Source of the DNA: an uncultured Ilumatobacter sp.
GTDB lineage: Bacteria; Actinomycetota; Acidimicrobiia; Acidimicrobiales; Ilumatobacteraceae
DNA length: 17,970 nucleotides
Reading direction: 5' to 3'
Assembly (NCBI GenBank): GCA_938049325.1
Contig: CALICC010000379.1
Coordinates: 1 to 17,970 of the forward strand
Shown: one piece after another, positions 7,407 through 14,556 of the stretch
Numbering within the stretch: the first letter of the stretch is position 1
Layout: the number at the start of each line of letters is the position of its first letter
Program-made: the position numbers and the translations under genes
Notes under the pieces: model-generated
The model's input: only the letters and a program-made list of their open reading frames with translations
What the model was told of the DNA's origin: nothing
The model's database searches: none

Positions 7407-8237
7407 TCAGCGGGTGAAGACACCGGCGAGCGCGGCACTCCAAGGGCGCACGAGCTGTCGGAGTTCGGCACATCGGTCGATCCCGAGCACGGCGTACGGG
7501 CCCATCGCCATGCGATCGGTGGCATCTTCGATCGCGGCACGCGAGTCGCGCCCGAGATCGGTGAACACACCGTGCTCGTCGATCCAGCCGCGTTGTCGCA
7601 ACGACTCGACCGCTGCGCTCCAATCGGCATCGGTGCGTTGTCGAGACTCGCGCAACACCTTGGCGGGAACGTCACCAGATGCTCCGTGCGTCACCAGTGC
7701 CTCGCAGCCGTTGAGGCCGGCCTCGACCAGCGCGGCGATGTGGCCGTCGCCGCGGAACTCACGGAGCAGAGTCTGTGCATGCCAGAGCACGAGATGATCA
7801 TCATCGGGCCACTCGAGCGCAGCGTGGCCAGCAAACAGCGGTCGGCCTTCAGGTCGCTCGCATGCGGCCTCGGCCGCGATACGTGCCAGCTCAGCGGCTC
7901 GTCCAAGCCGTTCCGGCTCGACTCCCGACAGCACGTTGGCGCGCAGCATCCGGTCCGCGGCACGCAAGCGGGCATCTACCAGTTGTTGCGGCGTGGTGCG
8001 CTCCCACACTCCATCCATACTCCTGCGAACGAAGTCGTGGTCGAAGTTGAAGAACGTCGCGATCACGACGCTCGCTCGAACAGCTCCCATCGCTGCGGCT
8101 CGCGACGCGAAGTAGCCCGCCATGCGATCGGTGATGCCGAGGCTGGCGTACTCCTCGCCAGCTTCTGGAACGAAGTAGATCGCCCCGTGATACGGCTCGA
8201 GCGTGCGCCAAGTTCTGCGACCGGTCAATGCATCCAT
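7407..8237 (-). CDS. SCO6745-family protein (function unknown)
   Basis: A 276-residue soluble protein that resembles the actinobacterial SCO6745 family. The N-terminus contains RRTWRTLEPYHGAIYFVPEA and YFASRAAAMGAV, the centre has RPLFAGHAALEWPDDDHLVL and LREFRGDGHIAALVEAGLNG, and the C-terminus includes a winged-helix-like stretch (WSAAVESLRQRGWIDEHGVF). The conserved His, Trp and Asp/Gly clusters suggest a binding or catalytic role, but none is established to my knowledge. I choose ATG 8237; the frame stays open for 41 more codons upstream, but these run antisense through the tRNA gene and cannot be natural coding sequence. Its stop lies about 31 bp before the coiled-coil gene, so it is probably the first gene of the polA operon. 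A CAGTGT hexamer lies 6 nt before the ATG. Confidence 0.88.
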   Translation of the reverse strand: MDALTGRRTWRTLEPYHGAIYFVPEAGEEYASLGITDRMAGYFASRAAAMGAVRASVVIATFFNFDHDFVRRSMDGVWERTTPQQLVDARLRAADRMLRANVLSGVEPERLGRAAELARIAAEAACERPEGRPLFAGHAALEWPDDDHLVLWHAQTLLREFRGDGHIAALVEAGLNGCEALVTHGASGDVPAKVLRESRQRTDADWSAAVESLRQRGWIDEHGVFTDLGRDSRAAIEDATDRMAMGPYAVLGIDRCAELRQLVRPWSAALAGVFTR

Positions 8238-8263
8238 GTGGCCACACTGCCAGAAGTCGCCGG

Positions 8264-8269
8264 TAACCT
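8264..8269 (+). promoter_or_regulatory. possible -10 of the tRNA gene
   Basis: TAACCT matches the TANNNT pattern and would start transcription about 8 nt before the mature tRNA 5' end. The -35 region (around 8241-8246, GCCACA) matches consensus only partly. It lies in the 46-bp gap between the divergent SCO6745-like gene and the tRNA. Confidence 0.35.
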
Positions 8270-8283
8270 CGGCGATCGCACAG

Positions 8284-8357
8284 GCCCCGGTAGCCCAATT
8301 GGCAGAGGCAACGGTCTCAAACACCGTCAAGTGTCGGTTCGAGTCCGACCCGGGGCA
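8284..8357 (+). tRNA. tRNA with anticodon CAA (Leu, UUG codon), short variable loop
   Basis: A complete cloverleaf folds by eye. The acceptor is GCCCCGG (8284-8290) with CCGGGGC (8350-8356), all seven pairs Watson-Crick. The D arm has a 3-bp stem and the loop AATTGGCAGA, followed by GGC. The anticodon stem is ACGGT/ACCGT with loop CTCAAAC and anticodon CAA at 8318-8320. The variable region is CAAGT (5 nt). The T arm is GTCGG/CCGAC with loop TTCGAGT. The discriminator is A, followed by CAC, so CCA is not encoded. CAA reads UUG (Leu). The D arm and A73 are Leu-like, but bacterial tRNA-Leu normally has a long class II variable arm, which is absent here. Identity as Leu therefore rests on the anticodon. 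Confidence 0.88.
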
Positions 8358-8414
8358 CACAGCTCGATACCGAACAGTCGCTCGCTTGCGCCGGATGCAC
8401 GCAACGCTCGCGAA

Positions 8415-8430
8415 CTTACCGACGGGTACT
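8415..8430 (+). promoter_or_regulatory. operator-like repeat 1 upstream of fabD
   Basis: CTTACCGACGGGTACT, an imperfect palindrome (TACC/GGTA half-sites) matching repeat 2 at 12 of 16 positions. Both copies are preceded by AA, and their centres are 21 bp apart, about two helical turns. Half-sites of this form are typical of TetR-type repressor operators; the regulator is not identified in this window. Confidence 0.6.
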
Positions 8431-8435
8431 CGAAA

Positions 8436-8451
8436 CTTACCCGCGGGTAAG
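8436..8451 (+). promoter_or_regulatory. operator-like repeat 2 upstream of fabD (perfect palindrome)
   Basis: CTTACCCGCGGGTAAG is a perfect 16-bp palindrome. It ends 24 bp before the fabD -10 element and so borders the -35 region, where a bound protein would block or position RNA polymerase. Together with repeat 1 it forms a tandem operator for the fatty-acid synthesis operon. Confidence 0.7.
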
Positions 8452-8475
8452 GGTCCGACTGGCTCGCTGTGGGCC

Positions 8476-8481
8476 TAGATT
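8476..8481 (+). promoter_or_regulatory. -10 element of the fab operon promoter
   Basis: TAGATT lies 8 nt before the fabD ATG, so transcription would start at or within about two bases of the start codon. There is no Shine-Dalgarno before fabD, which supports a leaderless or near-leaderless mRNA. The -35 region has no good consensus, consistent with a regulated promoter. Confidence 0.5.
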
Positions 8482-8489
8482 CGGCCATC

Positions 8490-9662
8490 ATGCTCGCATT
8501 CACGTTCCCCGGACAGGGATCACAGCGGCCCGGGATGGGACGCCCTTGGGTTACTCATGAGAGTTGGGAACTGGTCGACGAGGCAAGCGAGATCGTCGGC
8601 CGCGACGTGGCTGCACTGCTCTGCGACGCCGACGCCGACGAGTTGAAGGACACGCGCAACGCGCAGCTGACGACCTTCGTGTCGAGCTTGATGGTCCTTG
8701 ACGCAGGCATCCGCGTCGGTCTCGACGCGAGCTTCTGTGCGGGGCACAGCCTCGGCGAATACACCGCGCTCGCCGCCGCCGGTGCGCTCAGTTTCGAAGA
8801 AGGCGTCCGGTTGGTTTCCGAACGTGCTGACGCAATGCATGCCGCGGGCCTCGAACAGCCCGGCACCATGGCCGCGGTGCTCGGTCTCGACGACGACCAG
8901 GTCGTGGTTGCATGCAACCTCGCAGACGACGACGTCTGGGTCGCCAACTACAACGCGCCTGGCCAAGTCGTGATCGCTGGTTCGCCCGCTGCCGTCGACG
9001 CTGCCTCAGGTCACGCGAAAGATCTCGGCGCGCGCCGCGTCATGGCCCTCCCGGTGTCAGGCGCCTTCCACACGCCGTACATGACCACCGCACGCGAGCG
9101 ATTGCGCGAGGCCATCGCAGCTGCGCAACCGCGCGACACCGACGTTCCGGTCATCTCGAACGTCGATGCGAAGCCACACGACACCGGCGAAGAATGGTCG
9201 AGTCTGCTGTCGGCGCAACTCTCCAGCCCGGTGCGATGGCGTCAGAGCTTGCTCACGATGCAGGCGGAGGGCGTCACCGACTACGTCGAACTCGGGCCGG
9301 GCGGTGTGCTCACGGGCATGGCCAAGCGCACGACCGACGGCCGCACCATCTCGATCGCGACGCCCGAAGATCTCGACAAGCTGCTCGAATGGCTCGACGT
9401 CGGCACGACCACGTTGGCCAGCCAGCTCGAAGGCGAGCATCTCTTCGCTGTCGAGCGACTCGTCGTGAGCCCTGCAGCTGGTGTCTTCTGCCCGGTCGAA
9501 GGAGTCACCGAGGGCAGCGAGATTTCGGTCGGCTCGGTGATCGGGCACGTCGGCGACGTGGAAGTCATCTCGTCGTTCGCCGGGCAATTCCAGAGCTACA
9601 TCGCGGTCGATACCGAGCGGGTCACGCTCCGTCAGCCGATCGCGTGGTTGCGGAGCAACTGA
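8490..9662 (+). CDS. fabD: malonyl-CoA:ACP transacylase with C-terminal lipoyl-like domain
   Basis: Transfers malonyl from CoA to acyl carrier protein, feeding fatty-acid elongation. The 390-residue protein has the FabD fold in residues 1-310: PGQGSQ (7-12), the nucleophile Ser87 in GHSLGEY, Arg112, His194 in GAFHTPYM and Gln243 before SSPVRW. FabD usually ends near 310 residues. Here about 75 more (about 318-388) form a biotinyl/lipoyl-like beta pattern: VVSPAAGVFCPV, then SVGSVIGHVG, SSFAGQFQSY and TERVTLRQPIAWLR. The modifiable lysine turn is missing, so it is unlikely to be biotinylated or lipoylated. The start is ATG 8490 because FTFPGQGSQ must lie at the N-terminus. It opens the fab operon; fabH starts one base after its stop. 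Confidence 0.95.
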   Translation: MLAFTFPGQGSQRPGMGRPWVTHESWELVDEASEIVGRDVAALLCDADADELKDTRNAQLTTFVSSLMVLDAGIRVGLDASFCAGHSLGEYTALAAAGALSFEEGVRLVSERADAMHAAGLEQPGTMAAVLGLDDDQVVVACNLADDDVWVANYNAPGQVVIAGSPAAVDAASGHAKDLGARRVMALPVSGAFHTPYMTTARERLREAIAAAQPRDTDVPVISNVDAKPHDTGEEWSSLLSAQLSSPVRWRQSLLTMQAEGVTDYVELGPGGVLTGMAKRTTDGRTISIATPEDLDKLLEWLDVGTTTLASQLEGEHLFAVERLVVSPAAGVFCPVEGVTEGSEISVGSVIGHVGDVEVISSFAGQFQSYIAVDTERVTLRQPIAWLRSN

Positions 9663-9663
9663 C

Positions 9664-10653
9664 GTGCCGAGAACGCCAACGGCGGCACGGGGCGCCATCA
9701 TCACCGGCTGGGGCACCGCACTGCCCGACAAGGTGGTGACCAACGTCGACCTCGAGTCGATGATGGACACCAACGACGCGTGGATCCGCGAGCGCACGGG
9801 CATCACCCAACGCCACGTCGGCGGCACCACGGCAGGACTCTCAGCCGAAGCAGGTCGGGCCGCGCTCGATCACTCCGGCGTCGACCCGGCAACCATCGAC
9901 ACCCTGATCCTCGCCACCACCACGCCCGACCGCACCGTTCCCGCGAGCGCGTCGACCGTTCAGGAAGCACTGGGCCTGTCGTGCGGAGCGTTCGACGTCA
10001 ACGCCGCCTGCTCCGGCTGGGTCTACGCCCTCGTGACCGCTCACGGCTTGATCGCGATGGGCGCCGAGAAGATCCTGGTGATCGGTACCGACACGCTCGA
10101 TCGCATCACCGACTACACCGACCGCAACACGGGCATCTTGTTCGGCAACGGCTCGGGGGCCGTGGTTCTCGAAGCCGCTGAGGGAGCGGGGCAGATGCTC
10201 GGCTGGGACCTCGATTCGGTCGGCGCCGCCGAGAGCGCACTCTTCGCCGAAGTCGGAGGCGTCCTCGAAATGGAGGGACGCGAGGTGTTTCGGCGCGCTG
10301 TTCGTCTCATGGCCGACTCGGCGACGAAGGCAATGGAGAGCGCCGGTGTGGTCGCCGACGACATCTCGCTCGTCGTCCCGCATCAGGCGAACATCCGAAT
10401 CATCTCGGCGTCGCTCGATCGGCTCGGCATTCCGCTCGACCGTGCGTCGATCGTGCTCGACAGCACGGGCAACACGTCATCGGCATCCGTGCCACTCGCC
10501 TTGGCCGATGCGCTCGACAAGAACCGGATCGCCGACGGCGAACTCCTCTTGTTCGTCGGGTTCGGCGCGGGCATGTCGGCAGCAAGTGCCGTTGTCCGCT
10601 GGAGCCCTGACGCTCCCCTCTTCACCGCACGTTCAGCCCCGGAGGCATCATGA
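9664..10653 (+). CDS. fabH: beta-ketoacyl-ACP synthase III
   Basis: Starts fatty-acid synthesis by condensing an acyl-CoA primer with malonyl-ACP. The 329-residue thiolase-fold protein has the Cys-His-Asn triad at C116 (NAACSGW), H240 (PHQANIRI) and N270 (STGNTSS). Other family marks are WIRERTGITQRH near the N-terminus and the closing GFGAGMSAASAVVRW. The loop between the two halves (around 182-205) is somewhat shorter than in E. coli FabH, and the C-terminus carries about 15 extra residues. Primer preference (straight or branched) cannot be read from this. The start is GTG 9664, one base after the fabD stop; its TGA overlaps the fabG ATG (ATGA), so translation of the three genes is probably coupled. 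Confidence 0.96.
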   Translation: MPRTPTAARGAIITGWGTALPDKVVTNVDLESMMDTNDAWIRERTGITQRHVGGTTAGLSAEAGRAALDHSGVDPATIDTLILATTTPDRTVPASASTVQEALGLSCGAFDVNAACSGWVYALVTAHGLIAMGAEKILVIGTDTLDRITDYTDRNTGILFGNGSGAVVLEAAEGAGQMLGWDLDSVGAAESALFAEVGGVLEMEGREVFRRAVRLMADSATKAMESAGVVADDISLVVPHQANIRIISASLDRLGIPLDRASIVLDSTGNTSSASVPLALADALDKNRIADGELLLFVGFGAGMSAASAVVRWSPDAPLFTARSAPEAS

Positions 10654-11381
10654 GTTCAGAGGATCCCCAGATCGGACGAGTCGTCTTGGTGACCGGTGGC
10701 TCGCGTGGCATCGGCCTCGCATGCGCGCGCCGGCTCGCAGAACAGGGCGACCGTGTCGCCGTCACCTACCACTCGTCTCCTCCGCCTGAAGGCGAGCTGT
10801 TCGCCGTTCGATGCGACGTGACCGACGCAACACAGGTCGATGAGGCGTTCACCGCGGTCGAGGAGCACTTCGGTGCACCCGTCGAAATCTTGGTGTCGAA
10901 CGCCGGCGTCACCAAAGACGGCCTGCTCCTGCGGATGAGCGAAGACGACTTCGCCACGGTGATCGACGCCAATCTCACCGCTTCGTACCGCGTTACAAAG
11001 CGCGCTGCCAAGGGAATGCTCAAGGCACGACGTGGGCGGATCATCATGATGTCGTCGGTGGTGGGCATGCTCGGGTCCGCGGGCCAATCCAACTATTCGG
11101 CCTCCAAGGCCGGGCTGGTCGGGTTTGCTCGGTCACTCGCGCGCGAGCTCGGTTCGCGGTCGATCACGGTCAACGTGGTCGCTCCCGGCCCGGTTGCGAC
11201 CGACATGACAGCGGCCTTGTCCGACGATCAACGCAGTGCCATCACCTCCGCCGTCCCACTCGGCCGGATGGCGGAACCCGACGAAATCGCGGGCGTGGTG
11301 AGTTTTCTCGCCGGTCCCGACGGGGCGTACATCACCGGTGCGGTCATCCCGGTCGATGGCGGCCTCGGAATGGGCCACTGA
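10650..11381 (+). CDS. fabG: 3-oxoacyl-ACP reductase
   Basis: NADPH-dependent ketoreductase of fatty-acid elongation, 243 residues, short-chain dehydrogenase fold. The cofactor loop is TGGSRGIG (15-22), followed by NAG at 84-86, the catalytic Ser136, Tyr149 and Lys153 (NYSASKAG), the VNVVAPGPVATDM segment, and a terminal GAVIPVDGGLGMGH. The neighbouring fabH, acpP and fabF support the FabG role over other SDR functions. The ATG overlaps the fabH stop by four bases and has GGAGG four bases upstream. In Streptomyces the comparable operon is fabD-fabH-acpP-fabF without fabG, so the insertion here is a lineage difference. Confidence 0.95.
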   Translation: MSSEDPQIGRVVLVTGGSRGIGLACARRLAEQGDRVAVTYHSSPPPEGELFAVRCDVTDATQVDEAFTAVEEHFGAPVEILVSNAGVTKDGLLLRMSEDDFATVIDANLTASYRVTKRAAKGMLKARRGRIIMMSSVVGMLGSAGQSNYSASKAGLVGFARSLARELGSRSITVNVVAPGPVATDMTAALSDDQRSAITSAVPLGRMAEPDEIAGVVSFLAGPDGAYITGAVIPVDGGLGMGH

Positions 11382-11388
11382 GCGCCCG

Positions 11389-11394
11389 TAGACT
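11389..11394 (+). promoter_or_regulatory. possible internal -10 before acpP
   Basis: TAGACT in the only real gap of the fab operon (46 bp). It would start a transcript about 27 nt before the acpP GTG, keeping the GGAG Shine-Dalgarno. The -35 (TCGGAA, 18-bp spacer) is weak. An extra promoter would suit the high demand for carrier protein. Confidence 0.35.
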
Positions 11395-11427
11395 CAACCC
11401 TGAACACCAACCAATTGGAGAATTCCT

Positions 11428-11664
11428 GTGAATGAAGAACTGTTTGCCCGCTTCCGCAAGTGTGCCGTCGAGGTCCTCTCGGTGGAGGAGAGCGCCGTCG
11501 TTCCTGACGCCAAGTTCGGCGACGATCTCGATGCCGACAGCCTCGACCTCGTCGAGCTCGTGATGGCGCTCGAAGAAGAGTTCGACATCGAAGTCCCCGA
11601 AGAAGAGCTCGAGGGTGTCGAGACCGTGAAATCGGCCTACGACATCGTCGCTGCGAAGGTCTGA
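11428..11664 (+). CDS. acpP: acyl carrier protein
   Basis: A 78-residue acidic helical protein that carries growing acyl chains on a phosphopantetheine arm. The attachment site is Ser38 in DADSLDLVELVMALEEEF, the canonical ACP helix II signature. The length is standard. The start is GTG 11428 with GGAG (11417-11420) seven bases upstream, a clear ribosome site. The TGA overlaps the fabF ATG by one base. It lies between fabG and fabF, and no second carrier protein is seen in the window. Confidence 0.97.
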   Translation: MNEELFARFRKCAVEVLSVEESAVVPDAKFGDDLDADSLDLVELVMALEEEFDIEVPEEELEGVETVKSAYDIVAAKV

Positions 11665-12866
11665 TGCCCGGCGCGCCTGCTGGCCCGCGCCGGGTGGCGG
11701 TCACCGGGCTCGGCGTCGCTGCGCCTTGCGGCCTCGGCGCACAGAATTTCTGGACCGGTCTACTCGGCGAGGGCGCAACCAGCGGCCGATCGATCGAGAT
11801 CGCCGACTGGGATCCAACGCCGTACTTCGAGAACCCGAAGCACGCCCGCCGCGCCGACCGCGTCGAACAGTTCTCGTTGGCGGCTGCCGGCGAAGCGTTC
11901 GATCAGGCCGGTGGCGTGGACGCGATCGGTGTCGACGCTGGTCGTTTCGGAACGATTTTTGCCACGGGCGTCGGCGGCTTGCACACGCTCGAAGAACAGA
12001 TTCAGGTCCGTCTCGAAAAGGGCGAGCGGCGCGTGTCGCCGTTCCTCGTCCCGATGATGATGACCAACGCCGCCGGTGCGGCGATTTCGATGCGCTACGG
12101 GCTGAAGGGTCCGAACGAAACCATCACCACGGCATGCGCGGCGGGAAGCCATGCGATCAACTACGCGGCTCGCCTCATCAAGTGGGGCGTCGTCGATGCG
12201 GTGGCCACCGGCGGGTCTGAGTCGGCGGGCACGATCACCGGCCTCGCCGGTTTCGGCAACATGACTGCGCTGTCGAACCTCGGTATCAGTCAGCCGTTCT
12301 CCGCCGAGCGTGACGGCTTCGTCATGGGCGAAGGCGCCGCCGTACTGATCCTCGAAGAGTGGTCGGTGGCCGAAGCACGCGGCGCCACGATCCTCGGCGA
12401 GATTCTCGGCGGCGCGAGCAATGCCGACGCGCACCACATCACTGCGCCGTCACCGGGCGGTGTGGGTGCGATTGAGTGCATGCGGGCTGCGTTCGCTGAG
12501 TCGGGCATCGACGCTGCCGACATCAAGCAGGTCAACGCGCATGGCACATCGACGCCGCTCAACGACGCCGCCGAGGCCGACGCGATCACCGAGGTCTTCG
12601 GGCCGCACGCTGTGCCCGTGGTGTCGACGAAGGGTGTGACCGGGCATGCGCTCGGTGCTGCCGGCGCGTTGGAAGCTGCTGCACTGCTGTTGTCGATCGA
12701 GCACGAGCTGATCCCGCCAACGGCGAACACGACCGCGGCCGACGACGGCATGGACATCGACCTCGTCATCGGGGAGCCGAGGCCATGGACCCCCGGCCCG
12801 GCCATTTCGAACAACTTCGGGTTCGGTGGCCACAACGGTTCGGTCGTCATCGCCCCAGCTTCCTGA
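11664..12866 (+). CDS. fabF: beta-ketoacyl-ACP synthase II
   Basis: Elongates acyl-ACP with malonyl-ACP by decarboxylative condensation. The 400-residue thiolase-fold protein has the Cys-His-His set: C158 (TTACAAGSHA), H293 (NAHGTST) and H328 (KGVTGHALGAAG, with K323), plus the late NNFGFGGHN loop (383-391). The short N-terminal extension PGAPAGPRR precedes VAVTGLGV. The ATG overlaps the acpP stop by one base, so translation is probably coupled. It is the last gene of the operon; an 88-bp gap then separates it from a convergent lipoprotein gene, with no strong terminator. FabF rather than FabB is chosen from length, motif pattern and the acpP-fabF pairing. Confidence 0.96.
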   Translation: MPGAPAGPRRVAVTGLGVAAPCGLGAQNFWTGLLGEGATSGRSIEIADWDPTPYFENPKHARRADRVEQFSLAAAGEAFDQAGGVDAIGVDAGRFGTIFATGVGGLHTLEEQIQVRLEKGERRVSPFLVPMMMTNAAGAAISMRYGLKGPNETITTACAAGSHAINYAARLIKWGVVDAVATGGSESAGTITGLAGFGNMTALSNLGISQPFSAERDGFVMGEGAAVLILEEWSVAEARGATILGEILGGASNADAHHITAPSPGGVGAIECMRAAFAESGIDAADIKQVNAHGTSTPLNDAAEADAITEVFGPHAVPVVSTKGVTGHALGAAGALEAAALLLSIEHELIPPTANTTAADDGMDIDLVIGEPRPWTPGPAISNNFGFGGHNGSVVIAPAS

Positions 12867-12954
12867 ACGACGCAGCGAGCCAGCATTGGCAGATTTCCCT
12901 GCCTCGGCGAGCGAACGGAGCTGAAGGCTGGTGACACCCGACTACAGATCGATG

Positions 12955-14439
12955 TCAGCGCTCGATCCAGTCGATGGCCGTACCGTCGATGAGGTTCGTC
13001 GCCGCTGTTGGGTCCTCCAGTGGCATCAGCACAATCCACGTCTTCGATTCGTGGCGAGCGGTCATTGCCACCGTTGACTGTTCGATGCTCAGCCGCGGCT
13101 CGGCCCCATCGGTGACAGCAACGCTCTCCGCGCTCTTCAGGTCCACGACCCACCGTGTCTCCGGCGCCGACGAGTGCGGAAACGATCTCACGAAGACGTG
13201 GTGGTCGCCGAGCGCCCAGACCGCAGCGGTCGTGGCGCGTTCGGCAGCCCAGACCTCCACGATCGGCCCAGGAGAGATCGGTGCAGCGACCAGGCGGGTG
13301 TACCGGCCGTCGTCGTCAACCGCATCGGTTACCCATATGAGCCCTTTGTCGGTGTGCGCGTGGGTGTGGGACAACTCCAGACCTCGCAGCTCGTCAACCT
13401 GATCGACGCGTTGTGCGTCGATGTCGACGCGAAACCACTGCACGTCTTCCGGGGCGCTGACGTTCACGAGCGCGTATGCACCGGTCGGGTCAACATTGAC
13501 CGACGGTGATCGAAACTCGCCAGGCCAGAGTCGCCCTAGCTCGACGGCACCGAACTCGTCAACGAGCTGCACGACGCCGTCCTCGGTCGTAACCGTCACG
13601 AGCTGCTCACCTGCCCAGTCGAAGGCAAAGTCGAGCTCGCGCGGCGGCCACGGGGACGGCGACGACGGGTCAGCGACATCGATCATCACGATCCGGTTCT
13701 CCTCGCCGCGTACGTCGACCGCGGCGATGAGCTCGCCGTCCGCACTGACCTGATCCGGCCCTACGAGCAGACCATCGTCGATTGTCGCCACGCTGCCCGA
13801 CACTGTGTTCACGATGACGGTCGGACCGCGCTGATCCCTGACGAGCACGCCCTCCGAGAGTTCCGCCACGACCTGAATCGAAGCCGCAAACGGCGTCTCG
13901 AACGTCGTTCCAGCCTCTCGATCAACAACCAACAACATCGACCCCTCATCCGTCGTTGTCGCCGCGACAACGAAACGCCGTGCCGAGGATTGGTCAACCC
14001 GAACATCGTCGATGTGGGCGATGTGGGCGAGATCGCCCGTCGCCACGTCGTACCAGTACAGGTGCTCGAGTGCGACGATCAGCGAACGACCGTTGACGCT
14101 TGGCAATACCATTCGGATGGTGCACCCGCGATCGTCAGGATCGCAGGGAGCCGGAAGCTGGAACTCCTGCTCGCCGGATCCGTCGGCACGAACCGTGAAC
14201 ATGCGCGACGTTTCGCCGTCAGTCTGTCGAACCAACAGCACCTGCTCACCGGAGATCCCCGCGGAACCTGGCGGGGGGCCCTCGCTCACTTCAACTGGAG
14301 CAAGTGCGGTACCGGTCGGCGCCGCGCCGGTCTGAGGTCGGCGAAGTTCGCCGCCGTCGTCCGGTCGCGCACTTCCACACGCGGCGAGCACGAACGCGGC
14401 GAGGAGCACGCTCTGGAAACGACGACTCACGCTCGACAT
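12955..14439 (-). CDS. predicted lipoprotein with beta-propeller-like repeats
   Basis: A 494-residue exported protein. The N-terminus is a classic lipoprotein signal: a basic SRRFQS, a hydrophobic stretch and the lipobox VLAAC with Cys21, followed by a Pro/Gly/Thr-rich linker to about residue 65. The remainder has recurrent beta-strand blocks with Asp/Gly turns (for example DGSGEQEFQL, DPTGAYALVNV, DVATGDLAHI), which suggests a TolB/WD40-like propeller. No catalytic motif is seen, so a binding or scaffolding role on the outer face of the membrane is likely. The start is ATG 14439; 32 further in-frame codons upstream lack signal features. No Shine-Dalgarno is visible. It is transcribed in the same direction as the operon upstream of it but lies 117 bp away, so it may be separate. 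Confidence 0.8.
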   Translation of the reverse strand: MSSVSRRFQSVLLAAFVLAACGSARPDDGGELRRPQTGAAPTGTALAPVEVSEGPPPGSAGISGEQVLLVRQTDGETSRMFTVRADGSGEQEFQLPAPCDPDDRGCTIRMVLPSVNGRSLIVALEHLYWYDVATGDLAHIAHIDDVRVDQSSARRFVVAATTTDEGSMLLVVDREAGTTFETPFAASIQVVAELSEGVLVRDQRGPTVIVNTVSGSVATIDDGLLVGPDQVSADGELIAAVDVRGEENRIVMIDVADPSSPSPWPPRELDFAFDWAGEQLVTVTTEDGVVQLVDEFGAVELGRLWPGEFRSPSVNVDPTGAYALVNVSAPEDVQWFRVDIDAQRVDQVDELRGLELSHTHAHTDKGLIWVTDAVDDDGRYTRLVAAPISPGPIVEVWAAERATTAAVWALGDHHVFVRSFPHSSAPETRWVVDLKSAESVAVTDGAEPRLSIEQSTVAMTARHESKTWIVLMPLEDPTAATNLIDGTAIDWIER

Positions 14440-14556
14440 ACCGTGCGTATCGGCACCACCAGGCCGACGCGTGAAGAAAATGCAAGTCACTCCCCCGCTC
14501 GCCGGTCGGGTCCGATCGTGATGACGGACGTGCAACCATTCCTTCCCCTCGACAGG

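Noticed and set aside
8238..8360. N-terminal extension of the SCO6745-like protein by 41 residues
   Set aside because: The extension reads antisense through the tRNA gene; the family N-terminus begins at ATG 8237.
8386..8404. TTGCG/CGCAA hairpin downstream of the tRNA
   Set aside because: A 5-bp stem with a 9-nt loop and no T-run; expected by chance in this composition.
8415..8451. Reading the paired repeats as a CRISPR or mobile-element end
   Set aside because: There are only two copies, 16 bp each, with a 5-bp spacer, directly at a promoter; an operator explains them better.
12879..12903. Two short alternative hairpins (GCCA/TGGC and GGCAG/CTGCC) after fabF
   Set aside because: Stems of only 4 and 5 bp that exclude each other and lack a T-run; too weak to call a terminator, although one is expected in this convergent gap.
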